Part shown: in pieces, positions 10,301 through 20,815 of the stretch
How positions within the stretch are numbered: position 1 is the first letter of the stretch
How the letters are laid out: the number at the start of each line of letters is the position of its first letter
NCBI GenBank assembly: GCA_033063855.1
Contig: CP093831.1
Location: forward strand, 24,242,001 to 24,306,000
From: Smittia aterrima
Taxonomy: Eukaryota > Arthropoda > Insecta > Diptera > Chironomidae
Direction: 5' to 3'
DNA length: 64,000 nucleotides
Notes under the pieces: model-generated
Databases searched by the model: none
What the model was told of the DNA's origin: nothing
Seen by the model: the letters and a program-made list of their open reading frames with translations, nothing else
Position numbers and translations under genes: made by a program

Positions 10301-12042
10301 GGAAAGGCAGGAAGGGAGCACTCATGTCGAATTTAATTTCATTTCCTTTGAAGTTTAGCAAATCGCTGATAAATGGAGCGTAGTGATGAGGGTAATACCA
10401 ACTCCACGATTGAACTCCATGATAATAATAAGAAAGAGTCCATTGCAGAGCTCGAATATAACACTCCGCTTGCTCAGCCAGAACTTCAGGAGTCATATCT
10501 TCGTACTTCATCTTACTGACGTAGTAGTTACGACGATGCTGATGGAATTCCTTTTCGAAGCAAACATCGTCGTCAGCAGTTTCTGCTTCTTCATCAGGCG
10601 AGTCAAACTCGAACTCGGTGTTTTTCACCATATCCAAGAGATCTTGATTGCCACCGAATGTATCATCATTGCGTCCGTTGAATGCTCCTTGATGTTTCGA
10701 CTCTATAAACGTCATGTCACCGTATTGAGCGTCGAAGAAGTCGTGATCGAATTTGGCTAGGTTTTCAATGTATTTCATTAAACGACTAAGATTCAAATGT
10801 CCTCCTTCGTTAATGTAACCATCGAGTTCCTTCATCGTCTTTATATACGATTCGTAAAGCAATGGCAGCGCATTTGAGTTGATGTGTAGATTCGGAATGT
10901 TTGGAATGAAATCATTTCCAACAAGGAATCCCATCAACACCCAATCGTCGATGACCTTTTCAATATCAAACTCTATCTTCATCGAACCTTTCAATGTGAT
11001 GAACTCTTGCTCGAGATATTCCCTCATCAAACTCAGATGAAGCAAAAAGAATCGTTGTTGACTCACAGACACAGCTTTGTTGTTCTTGTTGCCGAATTTC
11101 ACTTCCTCACGTAACAACGAGAAGTGACGTTCATGAGTGCACAGTCCAAGCATGATCAGATCAGCATCAAGTCCATAAAGGCAGTGACGAGTGTTGGGAT
11201 CGTATCCTGGCTGAGTCTTCAGGAATCTAATGTATTCCATAATCTTATGTTCACCTTCTCCTGGTGTGCTATGTCCGCTCAAAATAACTTTACAATCGCG
11301 CCAGCTTTTCGACGTTGAAATCTTATGTTGAATAAAATATCTCAGAGCATCGTTAAGACGACACATGAACGGAGTTCCCGGTGTAATGCAATTACTATCG
11401 AATCTCGCTTCGGAAGGTAAAACTTCTCCCTTTTGTCGAGCTTTCTCTTCCTGTACCTCAGCTTCCTTAGCTGAACGGAAACGACGTCCTCGTTGTTGGT
11501 TCATTTTTGCGCGAGGCTAAAATATTAAAAGATTCCGTCAAGAGCGAAGCTCAACATGAGGTTTGGTTAAAAGCTTACAGCAACGCCATCAACAGCCAAG
11601 AAGAATAATTTATGAGGCTTGATCATGTTGAAGATCGTCTCCAAATAAAAGAAAATGTCCTTGAAGATTTGCTCCTCTGTGATGCGAAAGTGAACGTCGT
11701 TGTCATTTGGATGCGAGCAGTTGTGGATTATGCCATTCATATCAAGATAGAGATTATCGAACTCGGGAACCTGAAAACAAAAGATTTCGTTATCTGACGA
11801 TTAATAATAATTTTCTATTTCCGATTTCGCAACGATTTCGTTACTCAGTCAGAGTTTCATGAGTTTGTCGATAATTTCAATGCTCGAGCTCGCTAATAGT
11901 CAATTTTAGCAAGAAAATAAAAATAATCGGGTGACATTGCTCAAAGATTTTGTTTGTTCGTACGAACCTGATTTTCTCTCACAAGTTCCGATAGACACGG
12001 ATACCTTTCACTTATATAGCGGAAGAACTTTGGGACACCCAT
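7325..12042 (-). CDS. pcm: 5'-3' exoribonuclease 1 (XRN1/pacman)
   Basis: Four exons on the minus strand (12042-11968, 11770-11579, 11516-7782, 7726-7325), all phase 0, encode 1467 residues. XRN1 is the cytoplasmic enzyme that degrades decapped mRNA from the 5' end. The start MGVPKFFRYISERYPCLSEL is the invariant family N-terminus. Catalytic acidic residues are visible: D35 in LYLDMNGIIHNC, GEGEHKIMEYIR at 175-186, DADL at 206-209, and NDFIPN further on. The middle third corresponds to the PAZ/Tudor, KOW-like and SH3-like parts. The C-terminal third is low complexity, Pro/Asn/Gln-rich, with a CAG-type glutamine run encoded near 7680-7715, as usual for the regulatory tail. Its start lies 180 bp from that of the divergent glycosyltransferase gene. 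Identity is certain; exact intron ends are hand-derived. Confidence 0.95.
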
Positions 12043-12221
12043 CTTTGCTAATTGTTTAAAATAGTTTTCAGACTTCTAAGTTTCTTTTTCCTTTAATTAA
12101 TCAAGAATTTACTTTCCGCTTCTGCAATTCGATTTCTCAGAATATTTCAGACGTTTTCAAGAATCTTCGATTTTGTTTCTTTGAAAGCTTCCAATAAAAA
12201 TCGTTTTTGTTTTTGTTTGTG
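12043..12221. promoter_or_regulatory. Shared divergent promoter region, XRN1 / GALNT
   Basis: Only 179 bp separate the ATG of XRN1 (minus) from the ATG of the GALNT gene (plus). Both promoters and both 5' UTRs must fit in this space unless there are unseen upstream exons. It is AT-rich and shows no convincing TATA box, as expected for broadly expressed genes. Function is inferred from position only. Confidence 0.5.
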
Positions 12222-14289
12222 ATGAATAAGAAATCGTTCTTCCTTGGAGTGTTTGTCGGTATTTTAATAACATGGGGTCTCTCGTTTTATCTTTATTACT
12301 CATTGAGCAATACTCAGACGCCATCGAAGTTATCGAAACTACATAAGAACATTTTCAACTTTGAAGTTAGTGATGAAAGCAATAATGACTCGGGAGAAGT
12401 CCAGATCATCTCTAACTCGATAATTGAAGGTCAAGAGAAGGAGTTCGGAGCCAAGGAGTCTCATTTCAAAAGCAAATTAAAGAAGGAGAAAGAGAAACGA
12501 AAGATTAGTCAGAAGCTCAGAGATGAACTCACTCCAATAACAATTAAACAACCTGAAGAGTTCGGAATTATCAAGACTGTAGAGGATCAAGCCATTCGTG
12601 ATTTTGGATACAAAACTCATGCTTTCAATGTTCTAGTTAGTAATCATTTAGGATCATTCAGAGACATTCCAGATACTCGCCACAAAATGTAAGAAAATTA
12701 ATTTCCATCATCGTCAATCATAACTTAATATTTCCTCTTTCTTTATAGATGCTCAAAGCAATCATATGATGATGATCTGCCAAGTGCTTCCGTTGTCATC
12801 TGTTTTTATAACGAACACATCGACACATTAATCAGATCTGTCAATTCAATCATCAAACGAACTCCATCGACTTTACTGAAAGAAATTATTCTTGTCGATG
12901 ATTCAAGTAATTTAGAAGATCTCAAGTCTGACTTAAAGACAAAACTCACTGAGCTCGACTCGAACGAGAAAATTAAAATTATTAGAAATGAAAACCGAGA
13001 AGGATTGATAAGGTCGAGAGTTTACGGCTCACGCAAAGCCATCGGCGATATTCTCATATTTCTCGATAGTCACATTGAAGTCAATGAGAAATGGATCGAA
13101 CCGCTGCTTCATCTCATCAAACGCAACAAAACCGCAGTCGCTGTTCCAATAATCGATATCATCAATGCTGATACATTCGCTTACAGTTCAAGTCCACTCG
13201 TTCGCGGAGGATTTAATTGGGGATTGCACTATCGTTGGGATAACATTCCAAAAAGTCTGCTGAAGAAGGAAGAAGACTTTGCAGGACCTTTCACATCGCC
13301 AACGATGGCTGGTGGTAAGTTTTAAACTAATTAAGAGTTAAAAATATTTATTTATGTTCATTTTAATTTCACAGGTCTCTTCGCAATTGATCGTCATTAC
13401 TTTAAAGAAATGGGAGAGTACGACATGGGAATGGATATTTGGGGCGGCGAGAACATTGAAATCTCATTTCGTCTCTGGTTGTGTGGTGGTTCCATTCAAA
13501 TCGTACCTTGCAGTCGAGTTGGTCATGTTTTCCGCAAACGAAGACCTTACGGATCTGAAAATGGAAACGACGATACAATGATTCGTAACTCTCTTCGTCT
13601 GGCTCATGTTTGGATGGATGACTACGTCAAATATTTCCTTGAGAATCAACCGATTGCTCGTGGAAAAGAATTTGGTGATATAAGTGAACGTCAGAAGCTT
13701 CGCAAAGAACTCAAGTGCAAGCCGTTTAAATGGTTCCTTGACAATGTTTATCCAGAGCAATCACTTCCTGGTGAGAAGTCAAAAATGGATCAACCTCAGT
13801 TTCAACCTTGGCACAGCAGAAAACGTAACTACGTCAAGAGATTCATGATTCGTCTCTCGAACACAACTTTTTGTGCAACCATAAACGGGCCGAAGGAGAA
13901 AAGTCAATGGACGAAAGGTAAAAGCGTTGAGCTTGCGCCGTGTCTTCGAATAAAAAGTCAAATGTGGTCAGAAACTGACAAGAACGAAATCGTTTTCGGT
14001 GAGTTACTTTGTCTCGAGGCTCAAAGTTCGTCATTCTCAAAACCGCTTCTCAACAAATGTCACGAGATGGGAGGCGATCAGCAATGGAATCATCGGAAAA
14101 TGGTAATTTCTTTAATTAAACTTCTTCGTCTTCATTTTATTAACTTTTTCTCTTTCACAGAAAGAAACTCCGGTTTACAACGTCGCTACTGGTACCTGCT
14201 TATCAGCGTCACGAGCTGAGAAAGGAGCAATCTTAGAATTAAGTATTTGCGAGAATTCCCCACTCAAGTCTTGGGATTTAATCGCTTAA
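12222..14289 (+). CDS. Polypeptide N-acetylgalactosaminyltransferase (GALNT11/Pgant35A-like)
   Basis: Exons 12222-12688, 12749-13314, 13375-14102 and 14161-14289 encode about 629 residues. The enzyme transfers GalNAc from UDP-GalNAc to Ser/Thr and starts mucin-type O-glycosylation in the Golgi. The N-terminus is a type II signal anchor (FFLGVFVGILITWGLSFYLY), followed by a charged stem. The GT-A domain has SVVICFYNEHIDTLIRSVNS, the metal-binding DSH (FLDSHIEVNEKW), and the acceptor-loop motif SSPLVRGGFNWGLHYRWD, which is characteristic of the GALNT11/Pgant35A subfamily. WGGENIEISFRLWLCGG follows. A ricin-type lectin repeat closes the protein (GTCLSASRAEKGAILELSIC). Splice phases agree throughout and the family motif MAGGLFAIDR is restored across an intron. 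The AATAAA is near 14331. The exact orthologue is a judgement from motifs. Confidence 0.92.
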
Positions 14290-14746
14290 CACATTTCTGT
14301 TACATTCGAAGTTGTTGATAATATTTAATAAAATATTTTTCCACTGAAAACTTTCTACTCGAACGGCAAACGATTGAATGAACGTTAAGGGTGTGCGCAT
14401 CGAATATCCTTTCTACAAATCCCGCCCTTAAAAATGGTTGAAGCAACGAAAGTCTCTGATTGGATCGTTGCCACACGCAGAGTTGAACTTCGAAGAGATA
14501 TCCTTAAATCTACTTCGTCCTAAAGTGACACTGAAGTCGTCGATTGAATAATTGACAGTAAAGGAAGTCGGAAAGTCGGGAACATCGTTTGGTGATATTT
14601 TCCGTGAAAGATCAATCATTTGTTGTGCAACTCTCAATCAGTCACCCGCGGGCGTGAAAGACTGACCTTTGAACTAAATTAGTGAAGAGTTAAAAATAGT
14701 TTTCCAAAGAATTTAATAAAAAGAAATTTTAATTTTCTTCAAGAGA

Positions 14747-17508
14747 ATGAATGAAAGATTTGGAAGTGGTGCTGGTGTCTTGTGTAAAGTTTGTGGCGAT
14801 AGAGCGTCGGGAAAGCATTATGGAGTCCCGAGTTGCGACGGTTGTCGGTAAATTAAATAATTATCTTTCAATTGAGTTCAATAATTTAGTTTCAAATGAT
14901 TTAGCGGATTCTTCAAACGCAGCATCCGAAGGTAAAAGAAAATATTTTCTCTCAAAAGTGAACTAACAGAAGATCTCTTAGGAACCTCGAGTACGTGTGC
15001 AAGGAAGGTAACAAATGTATTGTCGATGTCTCAAGACGAAACCAGTGCCAAGCTTGCCGTTTTGCGAAATGTATCGAGGCCAACATGAGACGAGAAGGTA
15101 AAAAGAGAAAATCTTTGGTTTGATTTATTTTTCTGACACTTCCTCTTATGTTGAGACTTCGAAGCGGGAAAAGATCCTCTCGATTGCGACTGTTACAAAC
15201 ATTTTCAATTAGTCAGTTTATCTTTGCTCTTTGTGTATCATTTCATCTCTTGATGATGCCATTAAGGACTGAACACTGAACATATTGATTTTAAATGGAA
15301 GTGAAGCTTCGAAGTGTTTTCTCCACAAACATCGAACGAATGAACACGATGAGCATTTAATTTTTCCTTTTGTTGACTAAGCGTCAACACACTTCAGCAA
15401 TTGGTGGTTGAGGGCGATGAAAAGACGAGAAGGAAATATGGAAATTGTGAACACAAAGAGCACGGGGAGGGGTTGATTGGTGATGAAAAGCAAAACCTCT
15501 GTTAACACAAAGATCTCAATGTGTCACCACCGACAATGTTTGCTTTGATATCCGAGAAGAGAAATCTTTTTAAAGTTCCATGATTGATTGATGAAAATAA
15601 AAATAAACTTTGCAGCATGATGTTGCATGTGCTGCTCGGGAACTTTTACCTTTGCCCATAAAAAATTGATTCATCATCACAACGGAATCGAAACCGCAAA
15701 GTCAGGTCACGTCATGTCAAACGTCGAAAGTAAAATCCTTTAATTATTCATGTTTCGATTCATTGATTTAACATGCTGAACGGTGAAATAAAAAATCATG
15801 TCATTATCAAGAGGGATCCATAAGCCATGAGCCAATCATGGGAATTCGTCACCTGATGCGAGTCAACCTCTACAAGAACAGCTAAGCAATCATTTCAATT
15901 ACGCAACCTCTTTTTTTCTACATGAATGTAATTAAATAATCAAAGAGACAGAGGGGTGAGGGGGGACCTCTCATAATTGTTTGACTTTTCTCGGTTCGAG
16001 CATATGTCACGGTTTGTCATGCGTGAAGTTTGATCTGATATTGAAAACTGTTCTCATTCGATCCCGGAACCGAAAAACTTTGCGACACATGATACGATTC
16101 CATCAACGTCATTGCGCGCGGCTTTTCCGATATTAAAGAAATCAACTTGAAAGATTTCTTTTTTGTGGAAACTGTGAGTGAGGTCTTCGTTAACTTCCAA
16201 ATCAAACTCAGCCTTCGAATTACAAATTGATTTAGAAGAAGTCACGTCGCAAGGTTCAACACCGAGCGATGGAATGGATTGATTTCTTAAATATTTACAA
16301 ATTGATGTGAATAATGAAATATGTTGATGTTTATGTTCGGTTCGGGCGACCCTTTCGTGCAAGTGGACAGCAACAAAAAAAGAGAAAATTTGATGAGGGT
16401 GGAATGAAATCTGTTCCGGCTGTCGAAGGGTCGCTGTGGGTAAAAACAAGTTAATTGTCAACGCGTGTGTCCTTAGAAGATAATGAAGTGGATAACAATC
16501 ACTAATCGATGGCTTTAATTGATATTTTCAGCGGTTCAACATGAAAGAGCGCCCAAGATGACAAATGTTTCGTCTTCAACTCATGGCTTGAGCTATGCGG
16601 CGAATCTTTACGCTGCGAGACATCACGAAGGACTCTTTCCATTTCAAATGTCCTTCACGTCGCCAGTCGCTTTCCCTCTAGACAGTTATTACATGCCGTC
16701 ACCTTATTATCCTCACTTGACCGAGTCGTTGAACTTAAAGTTCAATCAAGGTGTCAGCGTGTTCAAACCTCAGCTCATTCAACAAGCGACAAATTACGAT
16801 TTGGAGATTGGAAAAGTCAACTACAGAGCAGCAACAGATCCAATCAAGACACGTGAGAAAGACAATGAAGTCACGAGTTCAGAGGAAGTTCCTCCGATGA
16901 TGCCAAATGAATTCATTCGAATGAAGTCGAGTCAATCGCTTTACGACACAGCAACGAAGCTTCTTTTCCTTTCCATTCGATGGGCGAAATCGATTCCCTC
17001 GTTTCATCAACTGCCACTTACCGATCAAAAGCGATTGCTAAACGAGTCTTGGGCTGAACTTTTCGTTATCGCAGCATCTCAATGGGGACTCTCGATTGAC
17101 GACGAACTTCTTGAGACTTCTTCTTACTTGAAACAACTTCAAACCTTCATTCGACATTTCGCTTTACTGAAAATTGATCATTTCGAGGCTGCGTGTTTAA
17201 AGGCGTTGATACTTTTCCGATGCAATTTAAGTGAAGATCAAACTCCATCGCAGCAAATTCTCCTTTTACAAAATCAAACTCTCTGCTTGTTGATTGAGAA
17301 ATGCGGTGGCTTACGCTTTGGTCATCTGTTGTTGATTTTACCTCAAATAAGAAGCGTCGGGAATATTCAAAGCTTGCAGGTGAGAGAGACGTTTATTGTT
17401 CGGCTAAACAAAATTGTAAATATTTTGTCATTTTTTTAGGAGAATCTTTTCAAGCAAAACGTGAGCGACGTCGTGATTGAAAAAATATTAGACGATGCGC
17501 ATTTGTAA
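14747..17508 (+). CDS. Nuclear receptor of the NR2E group (tailless/PNR-like, probably NR2E6)
   Basis: Exons 14747-14847, 14905-14931, 14982-15097, 16532-17379 and 17440-17508 encode a nuclear receptor of about 386 residues. The DNA-binding domain starts almost at the N-terminus: two C4 zinc fingers, CKVCGDRASGKHYGVPSCDG with P-box CDGCR, GFFKRSIRRN, then CIVDVSRRNQCQACRFAKC, followed by the NR2E C-terminal extension AVQHERAPK. The ligand-binding domain lies in exon 4 (LFLSIRWAKSIPSF, QKRLLNESWAELFVIAASQW, DHFEAACLKALILF) and ends with an unusual short AF-2 region, EKILDDAHL. The P-box and AVQHERAP place it in NR2E. I favour NR2E6 over Hr83/NR2E5 from memory of the DBD, with moderate certainty. 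The DBD is split by two very short introns around a 27-bp exon, and a 1.4 kb intron separates DBD from hinge/LBD. Confidence 0.87.
15098..16531 (+). other. Large intron of the nuclear receptor gene
   Basis: 1.43 kb between DBD exon 3 and the LBD exon, long for this gene-dense region where most introns are near 60 bp. A 135-codon minus-strand open frame at 16054-16461 has no recognisable domain and is most likely chance. No nested gene is seen; length suggests regulatory content, but this is inference. Confidence 0.4.
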
Positions 17509-17809
17509 AACAGTTAATGTCTAAAAATGTTTTAATCGAACAAAATGTGTAATCAATTAATCGTTTCTTGAATAAAATCTTAATGTCGTGACAAGCTCAG
17601 AAATTCCGCTCTAATCATCGACACTACTGCGCAAACTTGTTTATAACTTGGCCGTGATCTTGAAAGTTTCACACGATCGTGTAAGCTCGTTGAGGAGAAA
17701 CTAGAATTTTTAGACGCGTGGACATCTCGAAACGCCTTTTATGAAACTTGTTTTAGTCTTCAACCAAACTTAACTTGCTTTAGACGTATCGTTTGATTAC
17801 AGAGAAAGA

Positions 17810-18319
17810 ATGAAGAGTGCTCGAATTATTATTTTGTTTGTAATCGTTTTTGTGTCTGCGATTGCAGGAAGTCCACAGCGCGAAGATGCTTCGAGGTCAA
17901 TTGCAAGTGCAAGTCACTCGAAGCAATATTTGACAACCATCCGGAGACAGTGGCATTGCAAGAATTCAATTTGCGAAGAAACTGTGACGAAATGCACGAA
18001 CAACGTTTGTGACTCAACAAAAAATCATTTCAAAGCCGAGGGCTATCAACCTGAAGTTCCTCAAGTCGTTAGTCCACCAACTGACTTCCAGAATATTGCA
18101 GAGACATTCAAATTCCCTCCGGTCCCTTCAATCAACATCGAAACGCCCTTTGACAACTCAGGATTAATCGATTTGGTTTCGAATAATGAAAACTTTTCTT
18201 ATTACTGGAGCAACTCGAAGCACGTCAGTCGGAGATGCGAGAACAAAAATTGCATCGTGACAACGAAAACTTGCAGCAACGGCAAATGCGAAGAAAAAAC
18301 TGAACACGAAACAATTTGA
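17810..18319 (+). CDS. Secreted protein with two CX4C-X6-CX4C modules
   Basis: Intronless ORF of 169 residues. It starts with a signal peptide (IIILFVIVFVSAIAGS). Two cysteine modules are seen: C-KNSI-C-EETVTK-C-TNNV-C at about residues 50-65 and C-ENKN-C-IVTTKT-C-SNGK-C near the C-terminus, separated by a Pro/Phe-rich linker (PEVPQVVSPP, FKFPPVPSIN). The modules share spacing and the N-x-x-C feature with the shorter proteins at 21543 and 23710. I know no named domain with this pattern. The four cysteines of a module could form two disulphides or bind a metal; the presence of a signal peptide favours disulphides. Polyadenylation signal near 18396. Function unknown. Confidence 0.75.
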   Translation: MKSARIIILFVIVFVSAIAGSPQREDASRSIASASHSKQYLTTIRRQWHCKNSICEETVTKCTNNVCDSTKNHFKAEGYQPEVPQVVSPPTDFQNIAETFKFPPVPSINIETPFDNSGLIDLVSNNENFSYYWSNSKHVSRRCENKNCIVTTKTCSNGKCEEKTEHETI

Positions 18320-18548
18320 ATTAATGCTGACAACAATATTTTGTTTATTTAAACACTTTCAGGGAAATTCCTTGATTTGAATAACAAATGTTTTAATAAA
18401 AACTTGATAAAAGTATTGAACATGCCTTTTGATTCTTTTAATGTTCACAATATTATTTCAGTTTCGAGCAGCTTTTCCCATTTTGAATCCATAATTTCTG
18501 AGAGGAGTTGTAGATTCCTTTATTGCTTCTTTGGCGTTTATGTTTAAT

Positions 18549-18761
18549 CTACTTTCCACAATTGTTCCTGTTTTGATTTTCCCTTAACATTCTCTCCTCC
18601 TCCAGAGGATTTTGAGTAAACCAATGACCAAACTCTAAAAGAAAATCAAATAAATTTAGTTATCTACAAACTTTGAAGGATTTATTTAGGTTCTTACGTG
18701 GTCGCGCAAACGCAACACTAAATATTGCAGCGATTAAGTAAATGATTAACCAAATCTTCAT
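18549..18761 (-). CDS. Small secreted peptide with split signal-peptide exon
   Basis: Two exons on the minus strand, 18761-18698 and 18634-18549, encode only 49 residues. Exon 1 is a signal peptide, MKIWLIIYLIAAIFSVAFAR followed by P and one base (phase-1 donor GTAAGA). Exon 2 continues QFGHWFTQNPLEEERMLREN and ends NCGK-stop. The exon design (signal peptide, Pro, phase-1 intron of about 60 bp) is the same as in the genes at 21543, 22570 and 23710, which supports a real gene and common ancestry. The mature peptide would be about 29 residues with a single cysteine. Function unknown. Confidence 0.55.
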
Positions 18762-19001
18762 TTTTTACATGTATATTTGATGTTGAAGATGAATTAAAGT
18801 TGTAATCGGTTAAATTCACCAAACGACTGACAGCATCTCTAGTAAAATCTAACCATTAAATACAAGTTTCTATAAAAAAAATTAAAAATACGTTTTTTCC
18901 AATCGATTTGGGATTCACTTTTGCACTTCCAATTTCAAGACAAATAAAATTAAAACGTTTGCGGTTATTGAAAAATTAGTTATAAATCGCAAAACACATT
19001 C

Positions 19002-19345
19002 AGCAGCGATGGAGCTGAAGATGAAAAAATTCCACAAACTGAAGAAGCCAAAGAAGCGAAACCATCGGCTGTTGAAGATTATTAGCAAACGGATCGAATC
19101 AAGAATTACTTAGTCTAATGGCACTTGAAACAACACAAGTTGATAAAAGTTCCAATGGCATCACAGATAAACTAGTCTCCACTGATCTCGAATCAACTTC
19201 AAGCTCTTTAATACTAGGTCTTCAAAATCTATCAAATAACAACAACGAGAGTGTCGCTCAAGATATTCTTTCGGAACTCGGTCTTGATGAGATTGATTTG
19301 AATATTGTATTGACTTCCGCTCCTTGTAAATCTAATAAAGTTTGA
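19002..19345 (+). other. Unassigned open frames, possible small or decayed gene
   Basis: After an AG at 19000-19003, an acidic frame (SSDGAEDEKIPQTEEAKEAK) is open to a stop at 19083. It overlaps a basic ATG frame from 19009. A separate ATG frame at 19118-19345 gives 75 residues (SVAQDILSELGLDEIDLN inside) and overlaps an AATAAA near 19335. I cannot join these into one convincing gene and recognise none. It may be a degenerate gene or a 3' exon whose partner was lost. Confidence 0.25.
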
Positions 19346-19446
19346 TCCATCGACGATTTGCTTAACTAAACCATTGAATACTGTAGAATTACCTTCTCCA
19401 TCGAATTCTTTATTTATTTAAAAAAAAGATTCAAATAATTTTTTTA

Positions 19447-20530
19447 TTAAACAGCTTTCGCAGCTTCTGCGTCTTTTGAAGCTTTTGCTTTTGCAGCTGC
19501 TGCAGCTTCTGCGGCTTTCTTCGCTCTCCACTTTTCCGCTCGCAATTCCCTAACTCGGGCAGCCTCTCTTACTTTGAAACCTGCCATGTCGTCGTTCAGA
19601 AAGCTTCCTACGAAGTCATCGAACTGCTTAAAAGTGTAGCCATTATAATCTTTGTAAACGACGACACCATTTTTGTACATGTGAAGAGTTGGATATCCCT
19701 GGCAATGTTCTTTGTTGCATCGTTCTCTGTTAGACTTTTTGTAACAATCCATTTGAACGATTCTTATCGATGCATTCCCTGAATACTTTGAAGCAACCTC
19801 CGCAAAGGGTTGTTTAACTTCTTTACTATATTTACACCAAGGTGCGTACATCAAAACGAAGGTAAAGCCTTCAGCGTTCAAGCTTTCAGTAAAATTTTCA
19901 GCTGAGGCTTCAATCACATTTGAGCTATCGGAAATCTGTGGTAAGCTTCTCTTAGAAATGTTGTGTTTTAAAGTTTCATTCATAATTTCTTCATTATGAG
20001 GAACTTCAAACTCTGACAATTTCTTTGTAGTCTGGGAAAGTGACTTTATCGCTTGATCCATTCCAAAAACAAAAGTTTTCAAGCTCTCGATGTCAGGTTC
20101 GCCTTCATAAAATTGGATAATTGTCCCGTTTTGAATCCAAGCTAGAGTTGGAAACACATCAATTTCCATTTCACGACAAATTGGACCGAAGACTGAGCAG
20201 TCGAACTTTATAATGTTGATGTCATTATAATCTGTTTCTACGTAGTTTCTGAGTAGATTCCAGCTGTTATCGAGTGTTTTCGATGGCTTCGAACTGAAAA
20301 TAAAAAAAAGGAAATTTTACTCAGCTGCTAACGATGACTCACAAATTTTACTCTTGGTGATGAAACATGAGAAACGAATGATTCGTTCCGACAATCTTAA
20401 CTAGATTATCCTTTCCTGATGTGGAATCTGGCTCTAACTCAATATCATAAATCAGCGGAGCAATTAGAAACGCGAGAAGCGAAAAAGAAACTATCACTAA
20501 TAAACATCCCACGCACGTGCAACTTTTCAT
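19447..20530 (-). CDS. Membrane-anchored thioredoxin-fold (PDI/TXNDC-like) protein
   Basis: Exons 20530-20352 and 20293-19447 encode 341 residues. The N-terminus is a signal anchor (VGCLLVIVSFSLLAFLIAPL). Two thioredoxin folds follow. The first (about 45-140) has lost the active site (FLMFHHQDSKPSKT replaces the CXXC region) but keeps the cis-Pro loop VFPTLAWIQNG. The second (about 190-300) has FTFVLMYAPWCKYSKEV, a CXXS site at residues 213-216 instead of CXXC, and GYPTLHMYKNGVVVY. The tail is Ala/Lys-rich without KDEL. CXXS enzymes can trap or isomerise but not easily oxidise disulphides, so a chaperone-like role in the secretory pathway is plausible. The stop codon overlaps the AATAAA signal (19448-19443). 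A second, interchangeable first exon lies at 20815-20640. Confidence 0.8.
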
Positions 20531-20639
20531 TTCAACTTCTATCTTTGAAGATCGTTTGTGAAGTGAATAAAGCAACTTGGTTGTTCCTCAAATTCGAAGT
20601 TTGCTGTCACAGATGTTTTCGAGTTTAAATATTACTCAC

Positions 20640-20815
20640 GTTGAATTATAATAGAATATCAGTGATCTGCTTTTGTTGTTCTCGATATCACCATTTGTGT
20701 CATTATCTTCCACATCTTTATACTTCTGCAAGTATACGAGAAACGAATTAAACACAAGAATTGACAAGAAAAATATTATGAAAACAGAAATCGCCAATTT
20801 ATTATAAGAACTCAT
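20640..20815 (-). CDS. Candidate alternative first exon of the thioredoxin-fold gene
   Basis: ATG at 20815 begins MSSYNKLAISVFIIFFLSIL, a signal anchor, then an acidic stretch and LIFYYNS before a GTGAGT donor at 20639. The exon leaves two bases of a codon (phase 2), exactly like the first exon 20530-20352, so splicing to the shared acceptor at 20293 would keep frame and give LIFYYNSTSKPS instead of LMFHHQDSKPS. The two exons are diverged duplicates with the same layout: anchor, about 20 residues, beta-strand. It could instead be a dead copy, but the open frame and good donor favour use. Confidence 0.55.

Noticed and set aside
7879..10760. Several plus- and minus-strand frames overlapping XRN1
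   Set aside because: All are other-frame shadows of the long, clearly identified XRN1 exon.
16054..16461. Minus-strand frame of 135 codons in the nuclear receptor intron
   Set aside because: No recognisable domain and no introns or signals; consistent with chance in AT-rich DNA.
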